Assembly (NCBI GenBank): GCA_023266235.1 | Contig: JAHFRL010000023.1 | Span: forward strand, 1-49,364 | Origin: Betaproteobacteria bacterium | GTDB taxonomy: Bacteria > Pseudomonadota > Gammaproteobacteria > Burkholderiales > SG8-41 | DNA length: 49,364 nt | Direction of reading: 5' to 3' | Shown: positions 41,258-48,597 of the stretch, piece after piece | Numbering within the stretch: position 1 is the first letter of the stretch | How the letters are laid out: each line of letters begins with the position of its first letter | The notes under the pieces: generated by a model | What the model was told of the DNA's origin: nothing | The model's input: only the letters and a program-made list of their open reading frames with translations | The model's database searches: none | Position numbers and translations under genes: made by a program

Positions 41258-42854
41258 CGTCGGGCGGTTCCGGCAACTCGGTCATGTTGAACTGGTACTG
41301 CTGCATAGCTGTTGCGAGCGGCGGTTCGAGGAAACGAGACGAAGGGCTATCGACATTGCCCATCCAATCCATTTCCGCCCACTCAAGGTCTTCGAGCGCA
41401 CCTTGCAGAAAGATCGTTTCGTCCTTGGCCTGCTGCTGGGTCTGTAGCGCGGCACTGATACGGCCTTCAAGTTCGCGCCGGCGTGCCAGAATCTTGATCC
41501 GTGCATGCGACACTTCGGAAACCCCATACAGCGGCGCCGGCCGGAACAGATCGGATTCAGGCGGCGTTCCCACTTCGATGCCGTGGGCCTTGGCGATAAT
41601 CGAGAAATACTGGCAGCCGAGACGCTGGTCTTTGTACTCGCTATTATGTGAAGCGAGTCCTTCGGCAATGAAAGTCCCGGTATTTGTCTTAAGACCAATA
41701 ACCGGATGCTCGCCGAGAAATTCCAGCTTAATCACGGCAACAGTTTTACGCTTCTGGAAGATGCCCAGCGAAGTCGCATCAAATTTATCCAGCAGACGAC
41801 GCGGGCGGATACTGCCGAGGAACTTCATTTGTTCGGCACGCCCACCCTGAACTAGCAAATTGGTCACATCCCCATTCACACCGGGGGTAACACTGCTATC
41901 CGGGGCAAGATAACTGAGTTTCAAGAGGGAGCGACGAACTTGGGCGAGCATTGCATTATCACGTTGGGCAAAGCCAATACGCATGTATCCCCATTTGCCT
42001 TCACGTAATGTAATGCTTAGGTGCCCTTCACCATCAAACGCAGCAGCAAGATACCCGGCATCCCAGCTTTTATCTTCTTCCCAGGTATCGATGCAATCCA
42101 CGATACGCGTTGGGCGATCTGCTCGATGATGTGGAGTAAGCAAATCCTTCGTATAAGTCCAATGGGCGGCATTCTCGCTATAAGTCAACCACATATGATC
42201 TTCTGAGCAGATAATCTCGCGGCCGTCTTCAAGGGTAACTCGATAGCTGGGTAGCATCAGGCGATCATTGCGCAATACGATAGCCGGTTGCCAGCGGCGT
42301 TGTTTCACGCCTTGCCCATATTGCTGCGCGTGTTCGTCGAATGCAATTAACTCATCGCCTACATCCAAGGTATCAGCGCGCACCCACCGCAAATCTTTGG
42401 TGAGCACTTTGGTATTATGACTCACGCAAGCCGCTGCCATATCCACGCCGAATAATGCTATGCGCTTGAAACCGGCTTCAATAGCCATCGCCATCATGTA
42501 GGAAAGCGAAGAATTGAAGAAGTAGGGTGAGTATTTCTGGATCAGATCGACGAGTGGCAACTCAGTGGAGTTCGGCACTTCAAGCCGTTTCTCCGCCATC
42601 CAGACCGGGCCTTTGAAGTTGTGCAGGTACTGACAGTACTCCGGGCTGAACCAGGGTTGCCCGGGCTCATACCGGTGAAGCTCCACCCAGGCATCAACAC
42701 GCGGCGCCACGCCATAGACGCCGGGGCTGCAGCCGCACATCGCCCACGCGGGATTGGAGAACGGGGCGAGCCGCAGCGAACTGGGCGCGGAACCGAGCAG
42801 ACAAAGCTGCTCGGCTTCCGTGTTGAAAAATTGCTTCTTGAATTCAAGCGTCAT
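41244..42854 (-). CDS. Rossmann-type 'morphogenetic' protein, possible glycan-linked (DUF115-like), interrupted by an intein
   Basis: A 536-residue precursor; the spliced host protein is 274 residues. Residues 16-60 read LCLLGSAPSSLRLAPF ... DAWVELH, and LFGVDMA joins SEYKDQRLG after splicing. This G-x-x-P-S start and GVDM...EY form resemble DUF115/MptE-like Rossmann proteins, a group that includes flagellin-glycosylating Maf proteins. Phage versions near the terminase are sometimes called (n)orphogenetic protein. The C-terminal 90 residues are a coiled coil (KILARRRELEGRISAALQTQQQ). Its place between terminase and head genes suggests assembly; a glycosyl role is only a hint. Confidence 0.65.
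   Translation of the reverse strand: MTLEFKKQFFNTEAEQLCLLGSAPSSLRLAPFSNPAWAMCGCSPGVYGVAPRVDAWVELHRYEPGQPWFSPEYCQYLHNFKGPVWMAEKRLEVPNSTELPLVDLIQKYSPYFFNSSLSYMMAMAIEAGFKRIALFGVDMAAACVSHNTKVLTKDLRWVRADTLDVGDELIAFDEHAQQYGQGVKQRRWQPAIVLRNDRLMLPSYRVTLEDGREIICSEDHMWLTYSENAAHWTYTKDLLTPHHRADRPTRIVDCIDTWEEDKSWDAGYLAAAFDGEGHLSITLREGKWGYMRIGFAQRDNAMLAQVRRSLLKLSYLAPDSSVTPGVNGDVTNLLVQGGRAEQMKFLGSIRPRRLLDKFDATSLGIFQKRKTVAVIKLEFLGEHPVIGLKTNTGTFIAEGLASHNSEYKDQRLGCQYFSIIAKAHGIEVGTPPESDLFRPAPLYGVSEVSHARIKILARRRELEGRISAALQTQQQAKDETIFLQGALEDLEWAEMDWMGNVDSPSSRFLEPPLATAMQQYQFNMTELPEPPDDGPE
41643..42428 (-). mobile_element. Class 1 intein with LAGLIDADG-like motif
   Basis: A 262-residue intein beginning with Cys (CVSHNTKVLT, then DVGDELIAFDE, block A). 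Block B is SYRVTLEDGREIICSEDH. Block F is VIGLKTNTGTFIAEG. It ends ASHN with Ser as the next residue: the standard Cys1/Asn/Ser+1 set. YLAAAFDGEGHLSI is one LAGLIDADG-like motif; I see no clear second copy. Excision joins GVDMAAA to SEYKDQR. Confidence 0.88.
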
Positions 42855-42872
42855 GATTCCCTCAGGAAAGAT

Positions 42873-43352
42873 TTACGTCGAAGTGGTGAGGCCGAAACCA
42901 CTGGCCTGAGACGAGGTACCGCTGGTCAGGTTGAGTCCCAGCCAGGCAGCGGTCGTCAAACCCACCAGCTGAAAAGCGCCGCCGAGACTGGAAACCTTGA
43001 CCGTGGTAAAGGTCGAGCCGGCTGACGTGACAATCGTCTCGCTGTTGGCGGTTTTGAGATAAACCGGACCATTGTCCGTGGCGCCGAAGACGGTTTTGAA
43101 GACACCGGGGACGGGAGGATCGATCGTGTAGACGGCGCTCGACGCCGCCGATGAACCGGGCAGAACGCTCAGGCCATGGGGCTGCAGGTTGGTGGAAGTG
43201 GTTTCCGCAGTCGTGATTCCTACCCGGAAATCAGCCGGCCCGACGAGATATTCCTGCGTACCGCGGGAACCGCCGCTTTCGCCGGTGCTCATCCGTTGCA
43301 GGCCGACCCGGCGTCCGAAGAGAGACGTGATGATCTTGCTACCGAATGCCAT
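42873..43352 (-). CDS. Virion-region protein of unknown function
   Basis: A 159-residue Gly/Ser/Thr-rich beta protein. The N-terminus (GSKIITSLFGRRVGLQRMST) is basic, then many short strands (SETIVTSAGSTFTTVKVSSL) follow. It is 18 bases before the intein-bearing morphogenetic gene in the leftward operon. Composition suggests a head-fibre or decoration protein. Confidence 0.6.
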   Translation of the reverse strand: MAFGSKIITSLFGRRVGLQRMSTGESGGSRGTQEYLVGPADFRVGITTAETTSTNLQPHGLSVLPGSSAASSAVYTIDPPVPGVFKTVFGATDNGPVYLKTANSETIVTSAGSTFTTVKVSSLGGAFQLVGLTTAAWLGLNLTSGTSSQASGFGLTTST

Positions 43353-43416
43353 GATAATTGCTCCTTATGCTAGTGTGCTATTTGCTGTGGAGCCGCCGAA
43401 ACCTTCGGGCGCGAGG

Positions 43417-43596
43417 TTACTTCGAAACGAGGGTCTTCAGTGTCTGAGCCAAGCGGGCGCGCCGGCCCAGCTTGCCGCCTTTCTTCGCAGCAGCGTTCAG
43501 CTTCTTGGTGGGGATCGTCTGCCCCTGCGGCACGCCGAGCTGGGCATGCAGTGCGCCCGGGTTCTTGATGGCGCCTTGAATCCATTTCTTAGCCAT
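43417..43596 (-). CDS. Small basic protein (59 residues)
   Basis: It starts MAKKWIQGAIKNPGALHAQLG, continues through IPTKKLNAAAKKGGKLGRRA and ends in a basic helix. I recall similar small basic proteins with the same MAKKWIQ...NPGALH opening in many phages next to head genes, with no known role; DNA or capsid binding is plausible. It overlaps the upstream small gene by 8 bases. Confidence 0.75.
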   Translation of the reverse strand: MAKKWIQGAIKNPGALHAQLGVPQGQTIPTKKLNAAAKKGGKLGRRARLAQTLKTLVSK

Positions 43597-43735
43597 AATG
43601 CTTCCTCATTTTCTTTGCGAGTTTGCCCTTGCGGGGTTTGGGCTTGCTCATGCGGAGCAAGGTTTCCAGGCGCTGCTGATCCTCTGCGTCGGCAGCGCCA
43701 TTACGGGGGCGCGCTGCTCCCTTCTTCGTAGTCAT
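43589..43735 (-). CDS. Very small basic protein (48 residues)
   Basis: MTTKKGAARPRNG, a short acidic/Gln-rich helix and a strongly basic end (KPKPRKGKLAKKMRKHYG). It starts one base after the preceding stop and overlaps the next gene by 8 bases, which supports translation. Probably nucleic acid-binding; the family is unknown. Confidence 0.55.
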   Translation of the reverse strand: MTTKKGAARPRNGAADAEDQQRLETLLRMSKPKPRKGKLAKKMRKHYG

Positions 43736-43736
43736 A

Positions 43737-44129
43737 TCAATCCGCCATCACGTACTCGGAAAGCCCGAGTTTCAATGTCCGGGCCACGCCCTGGGCGACG
43801 GCGACGCCGGCCGTCGTCTCACTGACCAGGCGCAATACCTGAACGCCGGAGAAAACCGCAGGGTCGAACACCATCACGTGATTGGCCGTGGTCTTGTAGG
43901 TCAGGAGCGTGTTCGTGGTGTCGTAGAAGTCATAGTAGTTCGTGGAGCCGTCGACATTGCCCTGAAACCCGATCGTCGCCTCCGTCCAATCGGTGGACAT
44001 CTGGATCGAGGAAAGCGTTAATCCGGTCAGATTGATAACATCACTCGTGCCACCGGCGCCAGTGGAGATATCCACCGTGCCGAAAGTACGGCTACTTGGT
44101 TTGGGGTGGGAGGGGCCGAACGCTGCCAT
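43737..44129 (-). CDS. Virion-region protein of unknown function
   Basis: A 130-residue protein. The N-terminus is Pro/Ser-rich (AAFGPSHPKPSSRTFG). The rest is beta-rich with QGNVDGSTNYYDFYDTTNTLL, then VLRLVSETTAGVAVAQG, which reads like a head-tail or decoration fold. It starts 38 bases inside the small terminase gene in another frame. No family is recognised. Confidence 0.6.
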   Translation of the reverse strand: MAAFGPSHPKPSSRTFGTVDISTGAGGTSDVINLTGLTLSSIQMSTDWTEATIGFQGNVDGSTNYYDFYDTTNTLLTYKTTANHVMVFDPAVFSGVQVLRLVSETTAGVAVAQGVARTLKLGLSEYVMAD

Positions 44130-44613
44130 CTTCGATACTCCTATGCTCGCCTTCAATGAGTGCGTGCGTCGCATTCGCCAAAGCATACGCAATACGCCGC
44201 GCGATTTCGATTTCCGACATGGAATCCAAGGGAATGATACTCCCGGTCGGGAGCAATTGCTGCGTGGGGACATTCGTCCAAGCAGTAGGCCGTTTATTGG
44301 TCAGCCAGAAAATGCAAGCTTGAACGTTGGGGGGAACATGAACGCGCTCTTCGAATCGGCCGTCCTTCGTTTCTTTCCACCCATCGTAATCGTAACCACA
44401 AGCGCGTTTGAAAAGGGAAGCGACGACTTTCGCATCGGCGTGCGCAGCGCCGTCTTTCCAGGCATAAGCGAATTCGGGAATCTCTTCCCGCCATTTCTTG
44501 AGCAAACCAACAGAGACCCCAAGTAGGTCAGCTATTTCCCGATCAGTCGCGCCGAGATAGCATTGATCTCGCACTCGGGGGGCAAAAGAAGGATGATATT
44601 TCGGGTCACTCAT
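44092..44613 (-). CDS. Small terminase subunit
   Basis: A 173-residue protein with an N-terminal helix-turn-helix (GATDREIADLLGVSVGLLKKW) and then WKDGAAHADAKVVASLFKRACGYDY ... FWLTNKRP. These are the usual small-terminase features that recognise the packaging site and load the large subunit. ATG 44613 is chosen because the recognisable domain starts here; the longer frame to 44727 reads through the 31-base repeats. The repeats just upstream could be its binding site. Confidence 0.88.
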   Translation of the reverse strand: MSDPKYHPSFAPRVRDQCYLGATDREIADLLGVSVGLLKKWREEIPEFAYAWKDGAAHADAKVVASLFKRACGYDYDGWKETKDGRFEERVHVPPNVQACIFWLTNKRPTAWTNVPTQQLLPTGSIIPLDSMSEIEIARRIAYALANATHALIEGEHRSIEDGSVRPLPPQTK

Positions 44614-44627
44614 TTTACAGGGGCTAG

Positions 44628-44807
44628 CTATCGTTTTTCGGTGCTCGGCCGAGCTGAATCCATAACAGAGCGCGCTCGGCCGAGCTGAATCCGTAACAGA
44701 GATTCGAAATGTTCGCAAATATGGCAATAAGAACTGTGCTCGGCTGATGTACGAAGAATCAGACCGTGGGCCTCATGAATCGCAGCGGCTAAAGCTTCGT
44801 CGGTCAT
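44628..44807 (-). CDS. Possible small CxxC protein
   Basis: A 59-residue frame from ATG 44807: MTDEALAAAIHEAHGLIL, then HSSYCHICEHFESLL with a CxxC knuckle flanked by His, and a C-terminus translated from the 31-base repeats. A TTG at 44837 one base after the preceding stop would give a longer form. There is no clear ribosome site, and the tail looks like passive translation of the repeats. Listed with caution. Confidence 0.4.
   Translation of the reverse strand: MTDEALAAAIHEAHGLILRTSAEHSSYCHICEHFESLLRIQLGRARSVMDSARPSTEKR
44643..44701. repeat. 31-base-period direct repeat upstream of the small terminase gene
   Basis: Two copies (44643-44670 and 44674-44701) match at 27 of 28 bases. Each starts with the 12-base palindrome GCTCGGCCGAGC. 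A partial third copy (GTGCTCGGCTGA) starts near 44736. They end 30 bases before the terminase ATG. Confidence 0.85.
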
Positions 44808-44838
44808 AGCGAAAACGATACGCCAGAAAGCGGGCAAT

Positions 44839-45555
44839 TCATAGCCGAACCTCCCAGCCTCGCCGGGCCAGATACTCGGCTGCGCCTAGTGGCGTCAAAT
44901 CCAGCCACTGGAACATGGCACCAGCAGCCACAGCGGACGCGCCAGCAGCCAGGGCATGATGCATGTGCAGGTAAGACCCTGCGCCTCCATTGGCAATCAC
45001 TGGCACATCGACAGCGGCCGCTACGGCGCGCACAACGGGGATATCGTAGCCACGCAGCGTACCGTCCCGCTGGACGCTGGTGATGAGTATCTCCCCAGCG
45101 CCAGCCACCCGGGTAATGTGTCGGGCGAACTGCGCGGCGAGCTCACCATGCCAGCCGCGAAGATGGATCGCTACAACGATTGCCTGGCCACCGAAACGAG
45201 TCGTGCATTGCTGAATCAGGCCCGGCGAGCCTCGAGCAGCTGCACCGATCACGACTTTATCAGCCCCATTCGCCAGCAGCTCACGCACATGCCATACCTC
45301 ACTCACCCCACCGCCGACGGATACCGGCATGAAGCACCGCTCGGTAAGTCGGGCCATCGCGGTGAAATCCGGCCCGCGGCCGGCCGGCGTCGCACCGACA
45401 TCCAGGATCAGCAACTCATCGACGCCCCGGGCCTGATGAATCTCAGCGGCCTGCTGAACGTTCCCTACGACACGGGATGAATCAAATTTCTTTCCCTTCA
45501 CGAGATTGCCGTCTCGTGCCAGGAGAACTGGAATGACCCTATGCGCCAGCCCCAT
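44839..45555 (-). CDS. HisF2/AglZ-type acetamidino-sugar synthase subunit
   Basis: A 238-residue (beta/alpha)8 protein of the HisF family: RVIPVLLARDGNLVKGKKF, ELLILDVGATPAGRGPDF, VSVGGGVSEVWHV, ADKVVIGAAA, EILITSVQRDGTLRGYD, VIANGGAGSY. The catalytic Asp residues of HisF have only partial counterparts (DVGA; QRDGT). Adjacent to a WbpG-like amidotransferase, it is better called the HisF2/AglZ group, which helps convert an acetamido sugar to an acetamidino sugar rather than making histidine. The usual glutaminase partner HisH2 is not in the window. It overlaps the amidotransferase gene by 17 bases. Confidence 0.85.
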   Translation of the reverse strand: MGLAHRVIPVLLARDGNLVKGKKFDSSRVVGNVQQAAEIHQARGVDELLILDVGATPAGRGPDFTAMARLTERCFMPVSVGGGVSEVWHVRELLANGADKVVIGAAARGSPGLIQQCTTRFGGQAIVVAIHLRGWHGELAAQFARHITRVAGAGEILITSVQRDGTLRGYDIPVVRAVAAAVDVPVIANGGAGSYLHMHHALAAGASAVAAGAMFQWLDLTPLGAAEYLARRGWEVRL

Positions 45556-46612
45556 GATCGGTAGTAAAACGTTTCACGATAGCGGAGAATTCATCAGCGG
45601 TAACGCCAACCCGTTCATAGACCGTTTCAACGGGTATTCCGGCATAGATATGAGGAAAGAACCACTCCTTCTCTTTACAAATCTCTAGTGCTGCATCTCG
45701 CTTTATCCGACCGAAGCGAATATCTACGGACAATTGCGCGCACGCCCGGCCATAGCCGTATTTCTTGAGCATCACGTAATCGTGCAGGCCCGTCATGGCA
45801 TTATCCAGGTTCTCATGGCCCCACCAATTCCCCAAACAGGGAAGTTCGGCCACCATTCCGGCCTCAATTGCCTTTTCAGCATTACGGTGTGAATCCCAAG
45901 GACCGAGATATTGACCGAGGAAATGTGCCTGGCAGCCAAGCTTGTTGATGAATTTCGGATCAGGGAACGCATAGGGCAGCATGTCGTCGGTAGTAATCCC
46001 CATCTGGCCGACCATATCGGAAGTACGCAGTCCGAGAAAGCCACCGAATTCCGTCACCCAGCGATAAGTCATTTCCCGCGCTTCTTCGGAACCAAGAGGC
46101 CCGCCATACTGGGCTTGAGGATTCTCCCCGTAAAAAACGAGGGGAATCCCCAAAGCAACTGCCATCCGCATCGGCGTCGTAAAAATGGCGACATGCTCGG
46201 GCCAAGAAATATCGCCGACTAACGTCAGCCCGAGATAATTCAGCTTGGCCCGAATATCCTGATTTGGCGTGACCTCAATTGTCGGCGCATAGCGCTTGAG
46301 GTTGTCGATATTCTTCCGGCCAATCTCGGTTAACATGCATGTCGTCGCCGTCACGATAAGCGGCGATGCGCCGAGACATAAAAGGTTAAGCACCTGAGCG
46401 TGTGAATCTTTCCCGCCTGAAGAGGCCACAATGCAGTCATACCCGCTGCCGTTAGGCTTTTGATGTTCGAGTAGCCGAGTTAAATCCTTTCGCCGCTGCA
46501 CCCAGTCAATCGATGCCTGCACGTCATGGGTTAAACAGGCCGAGCAAATACCATCGACGAAAGCCGTATCCGGTCGAGAATCAGGGATCAAACAGCGCCT
46601 ACATCGTTTCAC
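45539..46612 (-). CDS. N-acetyl sugar amidotransferase (WbpG/PseA/LegG-like)
   Basis: A 357-residue protein. The N-terminus has two CxxC knuckles (CRRC and CSAC). CIVASSGGKDSHAQ is the PP-loop ATPase motif. GENPQAQYGGP and NKLGCQAHFLGQY, then RFGRIKRDAALEIC, are typical of the family. It activates an acetamido group with ATP and adds ammonia to give an acetamidino group on bacterial nonulosonic or mannuronic acid-type sugars. The start is GTG at 46612, overlapping the upstream stop (GTGA). Confidence 0.88.
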   Translation of the reverse strand: MKRCRRCLIPDSRPDTAFVDGICSACLTHDVQASIDWVQRRKDLTRLLEHQKPNGSGYDCIVASSGGKDSHAQVLNLLCLGASPLIVTATTCMLTEIGRKNIDNLKRYAPTIEVTPNQDIRAKLNYLGLTLVGDISWPEHVAIFTTPMRMAVALGIPLVFYGENPQAQYGGPLGSEEAREMTYRWVTEFGGFLGLRTSDMVGQMGITTDDMLPYAFPDPKFINKLGCQAHFLGQYLGPWDSHRNAEKAIEAGMVAELPCLGNWWGHENLDNAMTGLHDYVMLKKYGYGRACAQLSVDIRFGRIKRDAALEICKEKEWFFPHIYAGIPVETVYERVGVTADEFSAIVKRFTTDHGAGA

Positions 46613-46908
46613 AGAATTGCCCCCAAAATAGTATCAACTACCTGATGCGCTATAGCTTCAGAACTTCGATTCTGCCGAATAAGTGACCGGAGTATGAGAG
46701 CACAGCGAACTATCAGCTTATTTCGTTGAAAATCGGTAATAATCCGTGGGCTTGTCGATTGTACGACGACTTTCACGCCACAGACCTCGGCTGCATGCAA
46801 GAGCGCGTTAGCCAGATCGATCGCTTGATCGGGAGGAAGAATAAAATTCCCCATATCGCTATCGAGCACGACTTTTCCATCGCGGTCATAAACTTCAAGT
46901 TTTTTCAT
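46609..46908 (-). CDS. Small protein of unknown function in the sugar cassette
   Basis: A 99-residue protein: a short beta hairpin (KLEVYDRDGKVVLDS), then FILPPDQAIDLANALLHAAEV and two further helices. It lies between the dehydratase and amidotransferase genes with overlaps on both sides (14 and 4 bases), so it is made with them. I do not recognise a family, and a direct part in sugar synthesis is not implied. Confidence 0.6.
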   Translation of the reverse strand: MKKLEVYDRDGKVVLDSDMGNFILPPDQAIDLANALLHAAEVCGVKVVVQSTSPRIITDFQRNKLIVRCALILRSLIRQNRSSEAIAHQVVDTILGAIL

Positions 46909-47800
46909 GGGCGAGTGCTTCCCGCAACTCTTTGACGGTCAGCTGGTAAGCGTCCCTACTGCAAAGCGTCTCGTTCATCGATTCGTGGAGCTTCTCCCAC
47001 GCAGGTAAGCCATTCACTTGCGGCTCAAGCCCAAAAGCCATCACCAGATCGCCAATGCGATAGGCTGGCAGCCAATCGGGGATAACCAACTCACCCCCCT
47101 GCATCTTAACTGCCAAATCCCAGATCAAGCGGACCGCTTCACCTACGGTCATGTAAAAGCGTGTGCAGTCCAGGCTCGTGACAGGCACGCGAAGAGCCCC
47201 AGAAGCTTGCAGGACGCGCCAGAGAGGCACGATGGACCCCTGTGCCCCCCAGATGTTGCCGTAGCGCGCTACGGCGTAGCGTGGCCCCTCGGCGCCGTAC
47301 ATGCCGTTAGCGGAGAGCAGCAAGCTTTCAGCCAGCGCTTTGGACTGGCCGTAAGGAGAGATCGGCTGATAAGCCTTATCGGACGAAAGCCCGATCACCC
47401 GCGCCACACCAGTGGTAGCAGCAGCCTCAATCACGTTCATGGTGCCCAGGATATTGGTCTTCACCATTTCGTCGGGGCAGTAAGCCCCCGTTTCGATTCG
47501 CTTGAGGGCCGCAGCATGGACCACGGTATCGACGCCGCGCATTGCCCGGGTCAAGCGGGGAAGGTCTCGGATATCGCCAATAAACCAACGAAGACGGGAA
47601 TCGCCACCCAGGGCCTGCCGAAGCCCAGCCTGTGCATGTTCGCCTCGGGAATAGACGCAGACGCGAGCGATATCGGGTTGCGAGAGCAGGTAAGGGATGA
47701 AGGCGCCGCCGAAGGTCCCAGTACCGCCAGTAACGAGGACGGAATGCACAGCCTTCACAAGGGGGGGCAGGTAAGGAGCGGGGTGTACGCGGTCTAGCAT
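46895..47800 (-). CDS. PseB/FlaA1-like UDP-sugar 4,6-dehydratase
   Basis: A 301-residue short-chain dehydrogenase: VLVTGGTGTFGGAF (NAD(P) loop), FIGDIRD, HAAALKRIETG, LSSDKAYQPISPYGQSK (catalytic SDK and YxxxK) and VARYGNIWGAQGS. This set is that of inverting or retaining UDP-GlcNAc 4,6-dehydratases. It would start the sugar pathway. ATG 47800 is chosen because a sigma-70 promoter lies immediately upstream, at 47836-47808, inside the longer frame that runs to 47905. Confidence 0.87.
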   Translation of the reverse strand: MLDRVHPAPYLPPLVKAVHSVLVTGGTGTFGGAFIPYLLSQPDIARVCVYSRGEHAQAGLRQALGGDSRLRWFIGDIRDLPRLTRAMRGVDTVVHAAALKRIETGAYCPDEMVKTNILGTMNVIEAAATTGVARVIGLSSDKAYQPISPYGQSKALAESLLLSANGMYGAEGPRYAVARYGNIWGAQGSIVPLWRVLQASGALRVPVTSLDCTRFYMTVGEAVRLIWDLAVKMQGGELVIPDWLPAYRIGDLVMAFGLEPQVNGLPAWEKLHESMNETLCSRDAYQLTVKELREALAHEKT

Positions 47801-47807
47801 GCGGCAG

Positions 47808-47836
47808 AGCCTAGCAAGGAGCAAAAACGATGTCAA
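47808..47836 (-). promoter_or_regulatory. Leftward sigma-70 promoter of the sugar/late operon
   Basis: On the minus strand TTGACA (47836-47831), 17-base spacer, TAGGCT (47813-47808). Seven bases separate the -10 from the dehydratase ATG, so the transcript would be leaderless. Confidence 0.65.
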
Positions 47837-47897
47837 GGTGAAACCCTGAACTGATTTCACCGGGGGGGGGTTCATACAGCCTTCATACAGCTTAACA

Positions 47898-48072
47898 GCT
47901 TTCATACAACTTTTACTGTATGAAGCACTGTACGTGCCGCAGAAAGTCTATAACGTGTCGCCGTTTTGGACTCTCTGCGACACGTTATAGACTTGCTTCT
48001 CCATAACGTGTCGCCGTTTTGGGCTTTCTACGACACGTACAGTGCTTCATACAGTAAAAGCTGTATGAAATC
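47898..48072. repeat. 175-base nested inverted repeat
   Basis: Outer arms 47898-47936 and 48034-48072 match at 37 of 39 positions; the inner 26 (47911-47936 with 48034-48059) are perfect. Inside are a perfect 16-bp inverted repeat (47946-47961 with 47977-47992, 15-base loop) and an 8-bp one (48006-48013 with 48031-48038). The two inner hairpins share the loop start CGTTTTGG and are diverged copies of each other. Iteron-like TTCATACAGC copies occur at 47871, 47882, 47901 (one change) and inverted or within the arms. Confidence 0.9.
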
Positions 48073-48250
48073 GGTCTAAAATCTGTATTTTTCCTGTTGC
48101 TGTCCCTGTCCCAGCAAAAAAAAAAATACTCCCGTAGCGTTTTTGGCCGAAATAATGAGTTTAATGATTAAATATGCTTAAATAAGGATTAAATACTATT
48201 ATTTATATTAGTTGACACAATTTTTTTTTTTTTGTAAACGTAAACCCCTC

Positions 48251-48390
48251 AAACCCTTGGTACCACACGAGATTAGGTGTCCCAAACGGGTTGGGACAGC
48301 AAACTTCCCTACCCCCGGAAACCCTTGGTATCAGGGAGTGTTAGCTGTCCCATGCCACTTTGGGACAGCAACGCGAAAAATGGGACAGCA
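48251..48390. repeat. Two-unit tandem module with TGTCCCA/TGGGACA dyads
   Basis: Each unit starts AAACCCTTGG (48251, 48319), continues with TTAG and TGTCCCA (48278-48284; 48346-48352), and closes with TGGGACAGC (48292-48300; 48361-48369). A third TGGGACAGC is at 48381-48389. Further TGTCCC boxes at 48101 and 48107 bring the total to seven. Confidence 0.85.
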
Positions 48391-48392
48391 AA

Positions 48393-48430
48393 TACCGGTT
48401 TCTGGGTACGTCAATACCCACTTACCGGTA
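48393..48430. promoter_or_regulatory. Nested dyad
   Basis: TACCGGT (48393-48399) with ACCGGTA (48424-48430) encloses TGGGTA (48403-48408) with TACCCA (48415-48420). Both pairs share one axis at 48411.5. It could be a protein-binding site or a hairpin. Confidence 0.65.
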
Positions 48431-48438
48431 GTACTCGT

Positions 48439-48540
48439 CTGATTAAATTTAATCAGGAAATGATTAAATTTAATCGAAAATGATTATTTTAAGGGTTTTT
48501 CGGCTATATTTAATCAGAGAATAATTCTTTTCTGATTAAA
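48439..48540. repeat. GATTAAA/TTTAATC palindrome cluster
   Basis: A perfect 18-base palindrome (48439-48456), a perfect 14-base palindrome (48462-48475), and a 10-base inverted repeat TTTAATCAGA (48509-48518) with TCTGATTAAA (48531-48540). Further copies are at 48160-48172 and 48187-48193. Confidence 0.85.
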
Positions 48541-48597
48541 CCGGCATTAAACTTCCCCCCGGCCTGCCCTCCTCGAATGCAGTGGCTACCTGGGAGT

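Noticed and set aside
47801..47905. Longer N-terminus of the dehydratase starting at 47905 or 47875
   Set aside because: The -35 and -10 elements at 47836-47808 lie inside this extension, and the conserved fold starts after residue 36 of the long frame.
48212..48442. Frame with TTG start in the origin-like region, and a TTGACA at 48212
   Set aside because: The start codon is in a T-run, the frame crosses the iteron repeats, and the TTGACA has no acceptable -10 at 16-18 bases (TAAACG is the nearest).
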